In this document: piece by piece, positions 42,494-51,704 of the stretch
Position numbering within the stretch: the first letter of the stretch is position 1
Layout of the letters: each line of letters starts with the position of its first letter
Assembly: GCA_021604505.1 (NCBI GenBank)
Contig: BQJC01000001.1
Span: 434,001-498,000, forward strand
Reading direction: 5' to 3'
Length of the DNA stretch: 64,000 bases
Source of the DNA: Nitrospinaceae bacterium
GTDB lineage: Bacteria > Nitrospinota > Nitrospinia > Nitrospinales > VA-1
Position numbers and translations under genes: made by a program
Notes under the pieces: generated by a model
Seen by the model: the letters and a program-made list of their open reading frames with translations, nothing else
Database searches by the model: none
Told to the model about the DNA's origin: nothing

Positions 42494-43954
42494 ATGGGGA
42501 CCGTGCTTTCGGATATACCTTGGGGGGTCGTCTTGATCCTGCTTCCGTTAGCAGGAGGGATGTCCTGTTTCCTTTGGCCACATGCGGTGAAGATACTGGG
42601 GCTGGTTTCGGTTTTTGCCGTGGTCCTGTCGGTCATTGGGCTGGGTTGGCAGATAATGAACAACGGCGTCTATCATCATGCCATCGGGGGCTGGGGCGCC
42701 CCGCTGGGCATCGATCTGCATGTCGATGGTCTCAGCCTGTTGATGCTCGCGGCAACCGCACTGGTGGGGTTCGGCGTCAGCCTTTACTCGGCGGGTTATT
42801 TTAAGAAAGAGGATGCCGTCCGGTTCTGGCCCATCTGGCTGTTTCTGCTGGCCGCGCTGAACGCCCTGTTTCAATCGGCTGATATTTTCAATCTGTACGT
42901 CACTCTGGAGTTACTGGGATTGGCGGCAGTGGCGCTGGCCGCGTTGGCAGGCGGCAGGGACGCTCTGGGCGGGGCCATGCGTTATCTACTGGCTAACCTG
43001 CTGGGGTCGCTTGCTTACGTGTTTGGCGTCGCGCTACTTTATCATGGCTTTGGCAGTATGGACATCGCGATGCTTGCCGTGCGGATAGAGGCTTCCCCTG
43101 CGGTCTGGGCCGCACTGGGACTGATGAGTGCGGGTCTGTTGCTGAAAACAGCATTATTTCCGTTGCATTTCTGGTTGCCGCCCGCCCACGCCAGCGCCCC
43201 GGTGCCGGTGAGTGCGCTATTGTCAGCCCTGGTGGTGAAGGCCTCTTTTTATATCCTGCTGCGTTTGTGGCTCGAGATTTTCGGCCCCCTTGGGGGAGGC
43301 GTCGACACATTGTTTGGCCTGCTCGGCGCCGGGGCCATTCTCTGGGGCTCCTTTCAGGCCTTGCGCCAGATCCGGCTGAAGTTGCTGGTGGCCTATTCCA
43401 CAGTTGCCCAGATTGGCTACTTATTTATCTCTTTTCCGATTGCTACGCATTCTGGTGCGGCGGCCTGGAACGCCACCGCTTATTTGGCCCTTTCCCACGC
43501 TCTGGCGAAGGCCGCCATGTTTCTGGCTGCCGGCAATGTGCTGCGCTTCGGCGGACATGACCGCATTGCGGATTTGGACCGGGTGGTTCAGCGTTTGCCG
43601 CTCACCGCTTGCGCATTCGCATTGGCTGGGGTGAGCCTCATGGGCCTTCCGCCGAGTGGGGGTTTTATCGGCAAGTGGCTGCAACTTCAAGCAGCCCTGA
43701 CACAGGGGCGATGGGATCTTGCGGCGGTCATGATTCTCGGTGGGGTGCTGGCGGCGGGCTATGTTTTTAAGGTGCTGGGGCACGCCTTCACACGGGCTGA
43801 CGTATCGCGCGAGTCGAACCGAGTCCCCCTCAGCATGGAATGGGCGGCTTTGCTGCTCGCATTCGGGGCGGTGCTGTTGGGGTTTCTGTCATCACCGGTG
43901 TTGTCGCTGATTGGAATCGGCACTCCATTTGGCCCAAGTGAGGTAAGTCCATGA
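42494..43954 (+). CDS. mnhD: Mrp antiporter subunit D, second cluster
   Basis: 486 residues, about 14 membrane helices. Ion-path residues are present: Glu in FNLYVTLELLGLAAVAL, Lys in GLLLKTALFPLHFWLPPAHASAP, Lys in ALVVKASFYILLRL and Lys in FIGKWLQLQAAL. It is the first of three antiporter-like subunits in this cluster and overlaps the second by 4 bp. Confidence 0.92.
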   Translation: MGTVLSDIPWGVVLILLPLAGGMSCFLWPHAVKILGLVSVFAVVLSVIGLGWQIMNNGVYHHAIGGWGAPLGIDLHVDGLSLLMLAATALVGFGVSLYSAGYFKKEDAVRFWPIWLFLLAALNALFQSADIFNLYVTLELLGLAAVALAALAGGRDALGGAMRYLLANLLGSLAYVFGVALLYHGFGSMDIAMLAVRIEASPAVWAALGLMSAGLLLKTALFPLHFWLPPAHASAPVPVSALLSALVVKASFYILLRLWLEIFGPLGGGVDTLFGLLGAGAILWGSFQALRQIRLKLLVAYSTVAQIGYLFISFPIATHSGAAAWNATAYLALSHALAKAAMFLAAGNVLRFGGHDRIADLDRVVQRLPLTACAFALAGVSLMGLPPSGGFIGKWLQLQAALTQGRWDLAAVMILGGVLAAGYVFKVLGHAFTRADVSRESNRVPLSMEWAALLLAFGAVLLGFLSSPVLSLIGIGTPFGPSEVSP

Positions 43955-45450
43955 ACTGGGATGCGTGGATTCCCCTCCTCGTGATTGCAAGCTCTCTGCT
44001 GCCCGGTTTGATCATTTTCTTCCTGGCAGAGGACAGAATACGCCTGCGCACTACGCTCAACCTGGCTGGGGCCCTGGTTAAACTCGCACTGGTATGCTGG
44101 ATGCTGTGGGGTGTTTACCACGAGCATCATTTTGAAACGCGGCTGGCGCTGTTGCCGGATCTGGAATTGGTGTTGCGGGCTGGTCCCTTGTCTTTGTTTT
44201 TCCTCACCCTCTCCACGGTACTTTGGCTGGTCACCACCGTCTACGCCATCGGCTATCTGGAAGGTTCCCCCCATCGCAGCCGCTTCTTTGGTTTCTTCAG
44301 CCTGTGCGTGACCGCCACTGTTGGCGTGGCCCTGTCCGGAAACCTCCTCACCTTCCTGGTGTTCTATGAATTATTGACCCTGTCCACCTATCCCCTGGTC
44401 GTGCATCGCGGCACGGAAGTGGCTCGCCGTGCCGGACAGTCCTATCTTGTGTATACGATTTTTGGAGGCGCCCTGCTGCTGTTGGGTACCGTGTGGCTCT
44501 ATACCTTGACGGGCACATTAGAATTTGTCCCGAGGGGGTTTCTAAACGACCTGGGCGAAGAGCATCGTCCTGCCTTGATGATCATCTTCTTCCTGCTGAT
44601 CGCGGGACTGGGTGTGAAGGCGGCGCTTGTGCCTCTACACGGCTGGCTCCCTCAGGCCATGGTCGCACCGGCACCGGTCAGCGCCCTGCTGCATGCGGTG
44701 GCTGTGGTGAAGGCCGGCGCGTTCGGCATCGTGCGCGTGGTCTATGAGGTGTTTGGTGTGGACTTTGCCGCCGGGCTGGGTGTCACCGGCCCGTTGGCAT
44801 GGCTGGCGGCGGCCACGATTATCTATGGTTCAATGCGTGCCCTGTTTCAGGATGACCTTAAGCGCAGGCTGGCTTTCTCTACGGTCAGTCAGGTGTCCTA
44901 CATTACCCTGGGCGTCGCTATCGCCGGGCCCATAGCCGCCATCGGCGGCGTGGTGCACCTGGTGCATCAAGGCTTGATGAAAATCACCTTGTTCTTCTGC
45001 GCCGGCAATCTGGCAGAGACCCTCGGTATTCACAAGGTGAGCGAGATGAATGGCGTGGGCCGGCGCATGCCCTGGACCATGACGGCCTTCACCATCGGCG
45101 CTTTCGGCATGATGGGTGCGCCGCCGGTTGCCGGTTTCGTCAGTAAATGGTATCTGGGCCTGGGCGCGCTGGAAGAGAGCCAGGAATGGGTAGTCTTTGT
45201 GCTGGCCGGCAGCAGCCTGCTCAACGCGGCCTATTTTCTGCCGATTCTGCATCGCGCCTGGTTCCAGGAGCGGCCGGATGCCTGGCCGGAGGAACACGAT
45301 TTCGGCAGCAAGGAAACCGCATGGGCGTTATTGTTGCCGACCGTGGTCACCGCGCTCATGGCATTGAGCGCGGGCATGCTGGCTTCAGCGCCATTTAGTC
45401 CCCTGGGGTGGGCGCAGCTCATCGCGCAACGGGAGTTTTATCGGCCATGA
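43951..45450 (+). CDS. Antiporter-like membrane subunit (NuoL/M, MrpD/A-like)
   Basis: 499 residues, about 14 membrane helices, proton_antipo_M family. It keeps Glu140 in LTFLVFYELLTLSTYPLV, Lys223 in AGLGVKAALVPLHGWLPQAM and Lys in HAVAVVKAGAFGIVR, plus Lys in FVSKWYLGLGAL. It is shorter than MrpA and has no lateral helix. Translationally coupled to mnhD and to the next gene through ATGA overlaps. It probably stands for the MrpA N-terminal domain, whose C-terminal part is encoded at 41212. Confidence 0.9.
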   Translation: MNWDAWIPLLVIASSLLPGLIIFFLAEDRIRLRTTLNLAGALVKLALVCWMLWGVYHEHHFETRLALLPDLELVLRAGPLSLFFLTLSTVLWLVTTVYAIGYLEGSPHRSRFFGFFSLCVTATVGVALSGNLLTFLVFYELLTLSTYPLVVHRGTEVARRAGQSYLVYTIFGGALLLLGTVWLYTLTGTLEFVPRGFLNDLGEEHRPALMIIFFLLIAGLGVKAALVPLHGWLPQAMVAPAPVSALLHAVAVVKAGAFGIVRVVYEVFGVDFAAGLGVTGPLAWLAAATIIYGSMRALFQDDLKRRLAFSTVSQVSYITLGVAIAGPIAAIGGVVHLVHQGLMKITLFFCAGNLAETLGIHKVSEMNGVGRRMPWTMTAFTIGAFGMMGAPPVAGFVSKWYLGLGALEESQEWVVFVLAGSSLLNAAYFLPILHRAWFQERPDAWPEEHDFGSKETAWALLLPTVVTALMALSAGMLASAPFSPLGWAQLIAQREFYRP

Positions 45451-46730
45451 GCGAAAAGATCTACGGTATTTTTCTGTTGCTTGTTGTGGTCTGGCCTTTG
45501 CTGCTGGCCATCCCGGCACTGCACTCACGCCTGCCCCGGCCTCGCCATCTGGCCGTCATGCCCGCTGTGCTACTGATTGCTTTGCCTGGCGATTCCTCCC
45601 TGGCGATGCCCTGGCTTCTTTTCGGAACAGGATTAGCCGTCGACGGAGAAGTCCGGTGGATTCTGCTGATGTCCGTTGCGATCTGGCTCACGGCCGCGAC
45701 TGTCGCGAATTCTTTAAGGCGTAATCCCGCATATGACCGCGCAACCACATTCTTTCTGCTGACCCTGGCGGGAAACCTGGGCGCCGTTTTGGCAGCCGAT
45801 CTGGTGGGCTTCTTCGGCTTTTCGACTCTCATGGGTTACGGCTTTTACGGGCTGGTGGTCCATGCAGGCGATGCAGAGGCACGGCGCGCCGGACGCCTTT
45901 ATCTCATCTTTCTGATCGTGGCGGATCTGTTCCTGTTCGAGGCTCTGCTGCTTGCCGCATTCACGACTGGGGATTTGCGATATGAGGCGATGCGCCAGTC
46001 AATGGCGGGGACTTTTTCTTCGCAGTTTTATCTTTGGATGGCGCTCGCTGGGTTCGCGCTCAAAGCGGGAATATGGCCAGTCCACTTGTGGTTGACAGCC
46101 GTATTTAAATCGGCGCCTCTTTCAACGACCTTGTTGCTGGGTGGCGTTCCGGTTGCCATGGGGCTGCTTGGGGCGGTACGTTGGTTACCGTTTGGAGAAA
46201 ATGCGTTTTACGTTTTGGGTATGATAATCCTGACGATGGGTGTAGCGGCTATACTATACGCTGTGCTAAGATTTTTCATGCGTGCTCCGTTAAAAGTGTT
46301 GCCTGCCTGGGGTACCGTCCTTGCTACCGGGCTGTTTACCGCGGCGTTGGGGGCAGGACTGGCTCATCCGGCGGTATGGAGCGAGTACGAGTATCTTACG
46401 TATCCCTTCATAGCCTCACTGGGAATTTTCCTGGCGGCACAAACTTTTGCCATCGGCCGGTTGCAGGACAAACGCCAAGCCTCAGATGTTGATTTACAGC
46501 GAGTCACAGTTTTGGACCCGTGGGTTGAAAGATGGATGAGTGTGATTCAGCGATGGGCTGAAGACAGCGTACTCAGACTTCGGTCCCTTTGGCGCGAATC
46601 ATGGTTGAAAGCGGTAGAGCTTCACCGCATCGTAGACCGGCAAAAACCGGTTGTCCGGTTGGGTGGATGGAGCGCCACCATCACGATGTTCGTTCTATTG
46701 GGACTGGTGCTGGCCTGGTTGGCGGAATAA
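45447..46730 (+). CDS. Degenerate antiporter-like membrane subunit
   Basis: 427 residues, about 12 membrane helices. It is related to the antiporter subunits through FALKAGIWPVHLWLTAVFKSAP (Lys206), but Thr127 in GFFGFSTLMGYG stands where the conserved Glu should be and the second Lys (TM8) is missing (LLGGVPVAMGLLG). It is also about 70 residues shorter. It therefore may not move ions and may serve structure. The ATG at 45447 overlaps the previous stop (ATGA). A basic and acidic C-terminal part (WMSVIQRWAEDSVLRLRSLW) could be a lateral helix. Confidence 0.82.
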   Translation: MSEKIYGIFLLLVVVWPLLLAIPALHSRLPRPRHLAVMPAVLLIALPGDSSLAMPWLLFGTGLAVDGEVRWILLMSVAIWLTAATVANSLRRNPAYDRATTFFLLTLAGNLGAVLAADLVGFFGFSTLMGYGFYGLVVHAGDAEARRAGRLYLIFLIVADLFLFEALLLAAFTTGDLRYEAMRQSMAGTFSSQFYLWMALAGFALKAGIWPVHLWLTAVFKSAPLSTTLLLGGVPVAMGLLGAVRWLPFGENAFYVLGMIILTMGVAAILYAVLRFFMRAPLKVLPAWGTVLATGLFTAALGAGLAHPAVWSEYEYLTYPFIASLGIFLAAQTFAIGRLQDKRQASDVDLQRVTVLDPWVERWMSVIQRWAEDSVLRLRSLWRESWLKAVELHRIVDRQKPVVRLGGWSATITMFVLLGLVLAWLAE

Positions 46731-46750
46731 CCTGAAAAGCAGTTTTCAGG
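46731..46750 (+). other. Perfect hairpin between the Mrp cluster and phosphoketolase
   Basis: CCTGAAAA-GCAG-TTTTCAGG, an 8-bp stem directly after the stop codon of the last subunit. No T-run follows, so it is more likely an mRNA-stabilising or processing hairpin than a complete terminator. Confidence 0.55.
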
Positions 46751-46817
46751 CGTTGAGTAAAAAAATCTCATACGTCTGTATGCAATGAGTACACAGATTC
46801 AGTGAGGAGAACCTACT

Positions 46818-49202
46818 ATGACAGAAACGAAGATAATCCACAGCGAACCCCTGGATGCAGAACAGCTGGGCAAAATTGACGCCTATTGGCGCGCCGCCAA
46901 TTACCTGTCCGTCGGCCAGATCTACTTGCTCGACAATCCGTTGTTGCGGCAACCCTTAAAAAAACAACATGTGAAACCCCGGTTGCTTGGGCACTGGGGC
47001 ACTACTCCCGGTCTGAACTTCATCTATGTCCATTGCAATCGTATCATCAAGAACCATGACCTGAACATGATCTATATCACCGGGCCTGGACATGGCGGCC
47101 CCGCCCTGGTGGCCAATACCTGGCTGGAGGGTACCTATAGCGAGTTCTACTCCAGTATCTCCACGGATGCCGACGGGGTAAAAAAACTGTTCAAGCAATT
47201 CTCCTTTCCCGGCGGGGTCGGCAGCCACGTCACAGCGGAGATTCCGGGATCTATCAATGAGGGCGGTGAGCTGGGCTACTCCCTGTCGCATGCCTATGGC
47301 GCCGCTTTCGACAACCCGGATCTGCTGGTTTGTTGTGTGGTTGGTGACGGTGAGGCGGAAACCGGCCCGCTCGCCACCGCCTGGCATTCCAACAAATTCC
47401 TCAACCCTGCAATGGATGGAGCGGTGCTGCCCATCCTGCATCTCAATGGCTACAAAATCGCCAACCCAACATTTCTCGCCCGGCTTGAACACGATGAACT
47501 CAAGAACCTATTTATCGGCTACGGCTACAAGCCTTACTTCGTCGAGGGCTCGGACCCAAAGGAGATGCACCAGCAGATGGCCGCCACGTTTGATTCGATC
47601 ATCAGCGAAATCAAGACGATCCAGAATGATGCGCGCGTTAAGGGCAATATGCATCGGCCATTATGGCCAATGATCATACTGCGCAGCCCGAAAGGCTGGA
47701 CAGGCCCTGAAGAAGTGGATGGCAAGAAGACCGAGGACCATTGGCGCTCACACCAGGTGCCATTTTCCGACATGGTTGACAATCCAAAACACCTCAAGCT
47801 ACTGGAAGAATGGCTAAAAAGTTACCGGCCCGAAGAACTGTTCGATGAGTCTGGCTGCCTCAAGGCAGAGCTTCGCGAACTCGCGCCCAAGGGAGAGCGG
47901 CGCATGGGCGCCAATCCCCACGCCAATGGCGGACTCCTGCTCAAGGATCTGAAAATGCCGGATTTTCGCGACTGCGCCGTAAAGGTCACCAAACCGGGGC
48001 ACACCATAGCTGAATCGACACGGGTGATGGGACAGTTCCTGCGCGATGTTATGAAGCGCAACCTGGACCACCGCAATTTCCGTGTCATGGGACCGGACGA
48101 GACGGCTTCCAACCGACTGAACGCGCTATTCGAAGTGACCGAACGCACCTGGATGGCGAAGACCCTGCCGGAGGACGAGCAATTGTCTCCTGACGGCCGG
48201 GTGATGGAAATTCTTTCCGAACACACCTGCCAGGGTTGGTTGGAAGGCTATTTACTGACGGGACGTCACGGTCTGTTTTCCTGCTACGAGGCATTCATCC
48301 ATATTGTCGATTCGATGTTCAATCAACACGCGAAATGGATCAAGGTCAGTAAAGAGATCCCCTGGCGGCGCCCTGTCGCTTCGTTAAATTATCTGCTGAC
48401 TTCACACGTGTGGCGTCAGGACCACAACGGTTTTTCCCATCAGGACCCAGGTTTCATCGACTTGGTGGTCAACAAAAAAGCCGACATCATCCGCGTGTAT
48501 CTGGCGCCCGATGCCAATACATTGCTGTACATCACCGATAAGTGTCTGCGTAGCCGCGATTTCGTCAACGTGATTATTGCTGGCAAACAACCCCAGCTGC
48601 AGTGGTTGGACATGGATGCCGCCATCAAGCACTGCAGCGCCGGCATCGGCATCTGGGAATGGGCCAGTAACGATAAGGATGGCGAACCTGACGTGGTAAT
48701 GGCCTGTGCCGGTGACGTGCCGACACTGGAAACCCTGGCCGCGGTGGATTTGTTGCGCCAGCATGTCCCTGAACTTAAAGTGCGCGTCATCAATATCGTG
48801 GACCTGATGACACTGCAACCCAAAGAGGAGCATCCCCATGGCCTGACCGACAAGGACTTCGACACTTTATTCACCACCGACAAACCGATCATCTTCGCCT
48901 TCCACGGCTACCCTTATCTCATCCACCGTCTCAGCTACCGCCGCACCAACCATAAAAACCTGCATGTGCGCGGTTATAAAGAGGAAGGCACAACCACCAC
49001 GCCATTTGATATGGCTGTGGTTAATGAGCTGGACAGGTTCCATCTGTTTGGTGTTGTGATCGATCGGGTCCCCATGCTGAGCAATAAGGCGGCCTACCTG
49101 AAGCAGTTCGTACGCGATAAACTTATCGAGCACAAACAATACATCACCCAACACGGGCAAGACATTCCTGAGATTCGCGACTGGAAATGGCCGTACTCGT
49201 AA
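46818..49202 (+). CDS. xfp: Xylulose-5-phosphate / fructose-6-phosphate phosphoketolase
   Basis: 794 residues, full length. A thiamine-diphosphate enzyme that splits xylulose 5-P or fructose 6-P with phosphate into acetyl phosphate and glyceraldehyde 3-P or erythrose 4-P. Motifs: [49 protein letters not shown], the TPP motif [21 protein letters not shown] and [20 protein letters not shown] stands about 8 nt before the ATG. With ackA at the other end of this cluster it forms the acetyl-phosphate route to acetate and ATP. Codon use appears more G+C-rich than in the flanking core genes, as for the whole second cluster. Confidence 0.96.
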   Translation: MTETKIIHSEPLDAEQLGKIDAYWRAANYLSVGQIYLLDNPLLRQPLKKQHVKPRLLGHWGTTPGLNFIYVHCNRIIKNHDLNMIYITGPGHGGPALVANTWLEGTYSEFYSSISTDADGVKKLFKQFSFPGGVGSHVTAEIPGSINEGGELGYSLSHAYGAAFDNPDLLVCCVVGDGEAETGPLATAWHSNKFLNPAMDGAVLPILHLNGYKIANPTFLARLEHDELKNLFIGYGYKPYFVEGSDPKEMHQQMAATFDSIISEIKTIQNDARVKGNMHRPLWPMIILRSPKGWTGPEEVDGKKTEDHWRSHQVPFSDMVDNPKHLKLLEEWLKSYRPEELFDESGCLKAELRELAPKGERRMGANPHANGGLLLKDLKMPDFRDCAVKVTKPGHTIAESTRVMGQFLRDVMKRNLDHRNFRVMGPDETASNRLNALFEVTERTWMAKTLPEDEQLSPDGRVMEILSEHTCQGWLEGYLLTGRHGLFSCYEAFIHIVDSMFNQHAKWIKVSKEIPWRRPVASLNYLLTSHVWRQDHNGFSHQDPGFIDLVVNKKADIIRVYLAPDANTLLYITDKCLRSRDFVNVIIAGKQPQLQWLDMDAAIKHCSAGIGIWEWASNDKDGEPDVVMACAGDVPTLETLAAVDLLRQHVPELKVRVINIVDLMTLQPKEEHPHGLTDKDFDTLFTTDKPIIFAFHGYPYLIHRLSYRRTNHKNLHVRGYKEEGTTTTPFDMAVVNELDRFHLFGVVIDRVPMLSNKAAYLKQFVRDKLIEHKQYITQHGQDIPEIRDWKWPYS

Positions 49203-49389
49203 TATCGTTCGATTTTAGTGGGCTAAATTCACCCCTTGTAGCCGATCAATTTTTTGACTACGTTTAAACCATCATAAATAAAACGGTTCGGCGTCTATTG
49301 AGCCACTATTTTTGCTTTTCAGACCTCTTTCCCATATTTTTCCGATATTGAGACGAGCAGGTTATCCCTGATATCATAAACGTGTGGTT

Positions 49390-49752
49390 CGCGGTTATCG
49401 TTTGCTGAACCTGCCGCTTAAAGGGAAGAAGCGATTACCGAATCGCTGAAGCGTTAGCAATTGAAGTGGATCTGGGTCTGCCATCCGTTGGAGTCGTCCG
49501 TGTGTTGGAACGCATTGTTGCTTGGCGGGGCTATTCAGAAAAGATTCGGAACTTCTCGAACAGAAGTGCTGGATACGTATGCGTTCATGTGGTTATCGGA
49601 GGTCAGAGAAATAACGAACAACTGGATTGGAAACTACAACGAAGAACGGCCTCATGACTCGTTCGGTGATCTAACACCCAGAGAGTACTTGATGGTTAAC
49701 TCAAACCGGGAAAACTTTAAAAATTCGTGGACCTGATTTGGGGAGCTTTACA
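49390..49752 (+). pseudogene. IS3-family transposase (orfB) remnant with right terminal repeat
   Basis: Pieces of an IS3-type orfB occur in order but in different frames: LNLPLKGKKRLPNR (near 49405), ALAIEVDLGLPSVGVVRVLE and IVAWRGYSEKIR (49450-49545), then EVLDTYAFMWLSEVREITNN and WIGNYNEERPHDSFGDL up to the stop at 49736. Central parts with catalytic Asp residues are deleted. The end GTGGACCTGATTTGGGGAGC to 49752 looks like the right inverted repeat. It is non-functional and lies 20 bp from the tRNA terminator. Confidence 0.8.
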
Positions 49753-49766
49753 ATCCTTTGCCGGAC

Positions 49767-49802
49767 AAAAAAAGGGTTTAAGGCAAAACGCCCTAAACCC
49801 TT
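49767..49802 (-). terminator. Intrinsic terminator after the tRNA gene
   Basis: On the minus strand AAGGGTTTAGGGC and GCCTTAAACCC pair across a GTTTT loop and are followed by seven T. It lies 12 bp after the tRNA 3' end and would end the tRNA transcript and any read-through from rpoD. Confidence 0.85.
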
Positions 49803-49813
49803 ATAAAGAAAAG

Positions 49814-49886
49814 TGGGCCCAGCAGGATTCGAACCTACGACCTACCGGTTATGAGCCGGGGGCTCTACCAACTGAGCTATAGGCCC
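49814..49886 (-). tRNA. tRNA with CAU anticodon (elongator Met, or Ile-2)
   Basis: 73 nt fold as a full cloverleaf: acceptor GGGCCTA with TGGGCCC (one G-U), D-arm AGCTCAGTTGGTAGAGC, anticodon loop CTCATAA with CAT, variable AGGTC and T-arm GTAGGTTCGAATCCTGC. The discriminator is A and CCA is not encoded. The anticodon CAU fits elongator methionine; a lysidine-modified isoleucine tRNA cannot be excluded. It lies 7 bp from the rpoD stop. Confidence 0.93.
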
Positions 49887-49893
49887 TGACGGG

Positions 49894-51660
49894 TTATCCT
49901 TCTATGAAACTGCGAAGTTTTTTACTGCGGCTGGGATGTCGCAATTTACGCAGTGCTTTGGCTTCAATCTGCCGGATGCGTTCACGGGTGACGGAAAAAT
50001 CCTGCCCCACTTCCTCTAGAGTGTGTTCCGAGTCCAGCCCGATTCCAAAACGCTTTCGAAGCACTTTTTCTTCCCGGGCGGCCAGGGTGGACAGGACTTT
50101 GAGCGTTTGGTCCTTGAGGTCCTTTTTGACCACCGAGTCGATGGGGGAAAGAATTTTTTTGTCCTCGATGAAATCGCCCAGATGACTGTTTTCCTCTTCG
50201 CCGATGGGGGTTTCCAGGGAAATGGGTTCCTTGGCGATTTTGAGTACCTTGCGGACTTTGTCCACCGGCAGGCTCATTTTTTCCGCGATTTCTTCAGGAG
50301 TGGGTTCACGCCCAAGTTCCTGCACGAGGTGACGGGAAACCCGGATCAGCTTGTTGATCGTCTCAATCATGTGCACCGGAATACGAATGGTGCGGGCCTG
50401 ATCTGCGATGGCGCGGGTGATTGCCTGACGAATCCACCAGGTGGCGTAGGTACTGAATTTGTAGCCGCGCCGGTATTCAAACTTGTCGACGGCTTTCATC
50501 AATCCAATGTTGCCTTCCTGGATCAAGTCCAGGAATTGCAACCCGCGGTTGGTGTATTTTTTGGCGATACTGACGACCAAACGCAAATTTGCTTCCGCAA
50601 GTTCCCTTTTGGCGGTTTTATCTTTGACGCGCCCACGGGCGATGGAGCGGACCGTCATCAGCAAATGATCCTTTGGCGTGTCGGTTTCTTTTTCAATTTT
50701 TTTGATCTTCCTCCGCCCGCTCTGCATGGCTTTCAGATGGTTGTCATACTGGACGCGAGTGAGGACTTTGCCGGTCGGGAGTTTAACGCTTTTTTGTTTG
50801 GCCCAGTTTTTTGCAAGTTTTTTGACCTCGGCCAGCGTGGCCCCCAGCTGTTTTTCCAGATTGCGTTCCTCTCGTCCGGCGGAGCGGATCTGTCCGGCGA
50901 TTTCATAAATTTTTTCGATGATGCCATCCATGACATCGATGCTCAGGTTGAGATCCGAGACGATCTGTTCCATGACTTTTTGCTGGGTCTTTTCTTCCTT
51001 TTCCAGTTTGACCTTCATTTTTTCGGAGATTCTGGAGGCCATTTTCTGTTTTTGCAGGCGTAGTAGTTTTTGTTCCTGGGTTTTGAGTGTCTTGATAATT
51101 TTCAGGAATTTTTTGGTTTCTTTTTTCTCAAAATCATCGTTTTTTTCTTCCGGCTCCGCCACCGTGCTGATGCTGAACACGCTGATTTCTTCTTTCCTTA
51201 TTTGTTCTCCCAGGGCGATAATTTCATTGACCGTGACCGAACAGTTGCCGACGGCGGAAATGACTTCCTGCTGGCCGGCTTCGATTCTTTTGGCGATCTC
51301 AACTTCACCCTTTCGGGTCAAGAGGGAGATGGTGCCCATTTCACGCAGATACATACGTACCGGGTCGTCAATGGAAACCGTGTCGGCTTTAGCGCTCGGG
51401 CCGTCATCATCGGAGCCGTTGCCTGATTTTTCCTGATCCCCCTTTTCCGCGAGCAGTTTTTCACCCTTCAACCGCGTGTCCACGATATCGATCTCATTTT
51501 CGCCGAACAAGTGCATCAGGTCATCGATTTGCTCAGGTGTGACGAGGTCGGAAGGCAACACATCGTTGACTTCTTCGTAGGTAAGGTATCCTTTTTCCTT
51601 ACCGTGAGAAATCAGTTGGTTGATTTCGATAACGTTCGTGAGTTTTTGGATATTGGGCAT
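49894..51660 (-). CDS. rpoD: Primary sigma factor sigma-70 (RpoD)
   Basis: 588 residues. It directs RNA polymerase to housekeeping promoters. Region 1.1 ([21 protein letters not shown]), region 1.2 ([21 protein letters not shown]), the non-conserved insert (about 170-340, Lys/Glu-rich), region 2 ([27 protein letters not shown] and [19 protein letters not shown]), region 3 and region 4 ([32 protein letters not shown]) are complete. Last gene of the yqeY-dnaG-rpoD row; 44 bp after dnaG. AAGGAG lies 11 nt before the ATG. Confidence 0.97.
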   Translation of the reverse strand: MPNIQKLTNVIEINQLISHGKEKGYLTYEEVNDVLPSDLVTPEQIDDLMHLFGENEIDIVDTRLKGEKLLAEKGDQEKSGNGSDDDGPSAKADTVSIDDPVRMYLREMGTISLLTRKGEVEIAKRIEAGQQEVISAVGNCSVTVNEIIALGEQIRKEEISVFSISTVAEPEEKNDDFEKKETKKFLKIIKTLKTQEQKLLRLQKQKMASRISEKMKVKLEKEEKTQQKVMEQIVSDLNLSIDVMDGIIEKIYEIAGQIRSAGREERNLEKQLGATLAEVKKLAKNWAKQKSVKLPTGKVLTRVQYDNHLKAMQSGRRKIKKIEKETDTPKDHLLMTVRSIARGRVKDKTAKRELAEANLRLVVSIAKKYTNRGLQFLDLIQEGNIGLMKAVDKFEYRRGYKFSTYATWWIRQAITRAIADQARTIRIPVHMIETINKLIRVSRHLVQELGREPTPEEIAEKMSLPVDKVRKVLKIAKEPISLETPIGEEENSHLGDFIEDKKILSPIDSVVKKDLKDQTLKVLSTLAAREEKVLRKRFGIGLDSEHTLEEVGQDFSVTRERIRQIEAKALRKLRHPSRSKKLRSFIEG

Positions 51661-51704
51661 CGACGCTTTTTCTCCTTAAATAGCTATAGGGGTGATTTTA
51701 AAAG

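Noticed and set aside
50023-51063. Long plus-strand open frame of 346 codons inside rpoD
   Set aside because: It is Phe-rich and antisense to the well-conserved rpoD.
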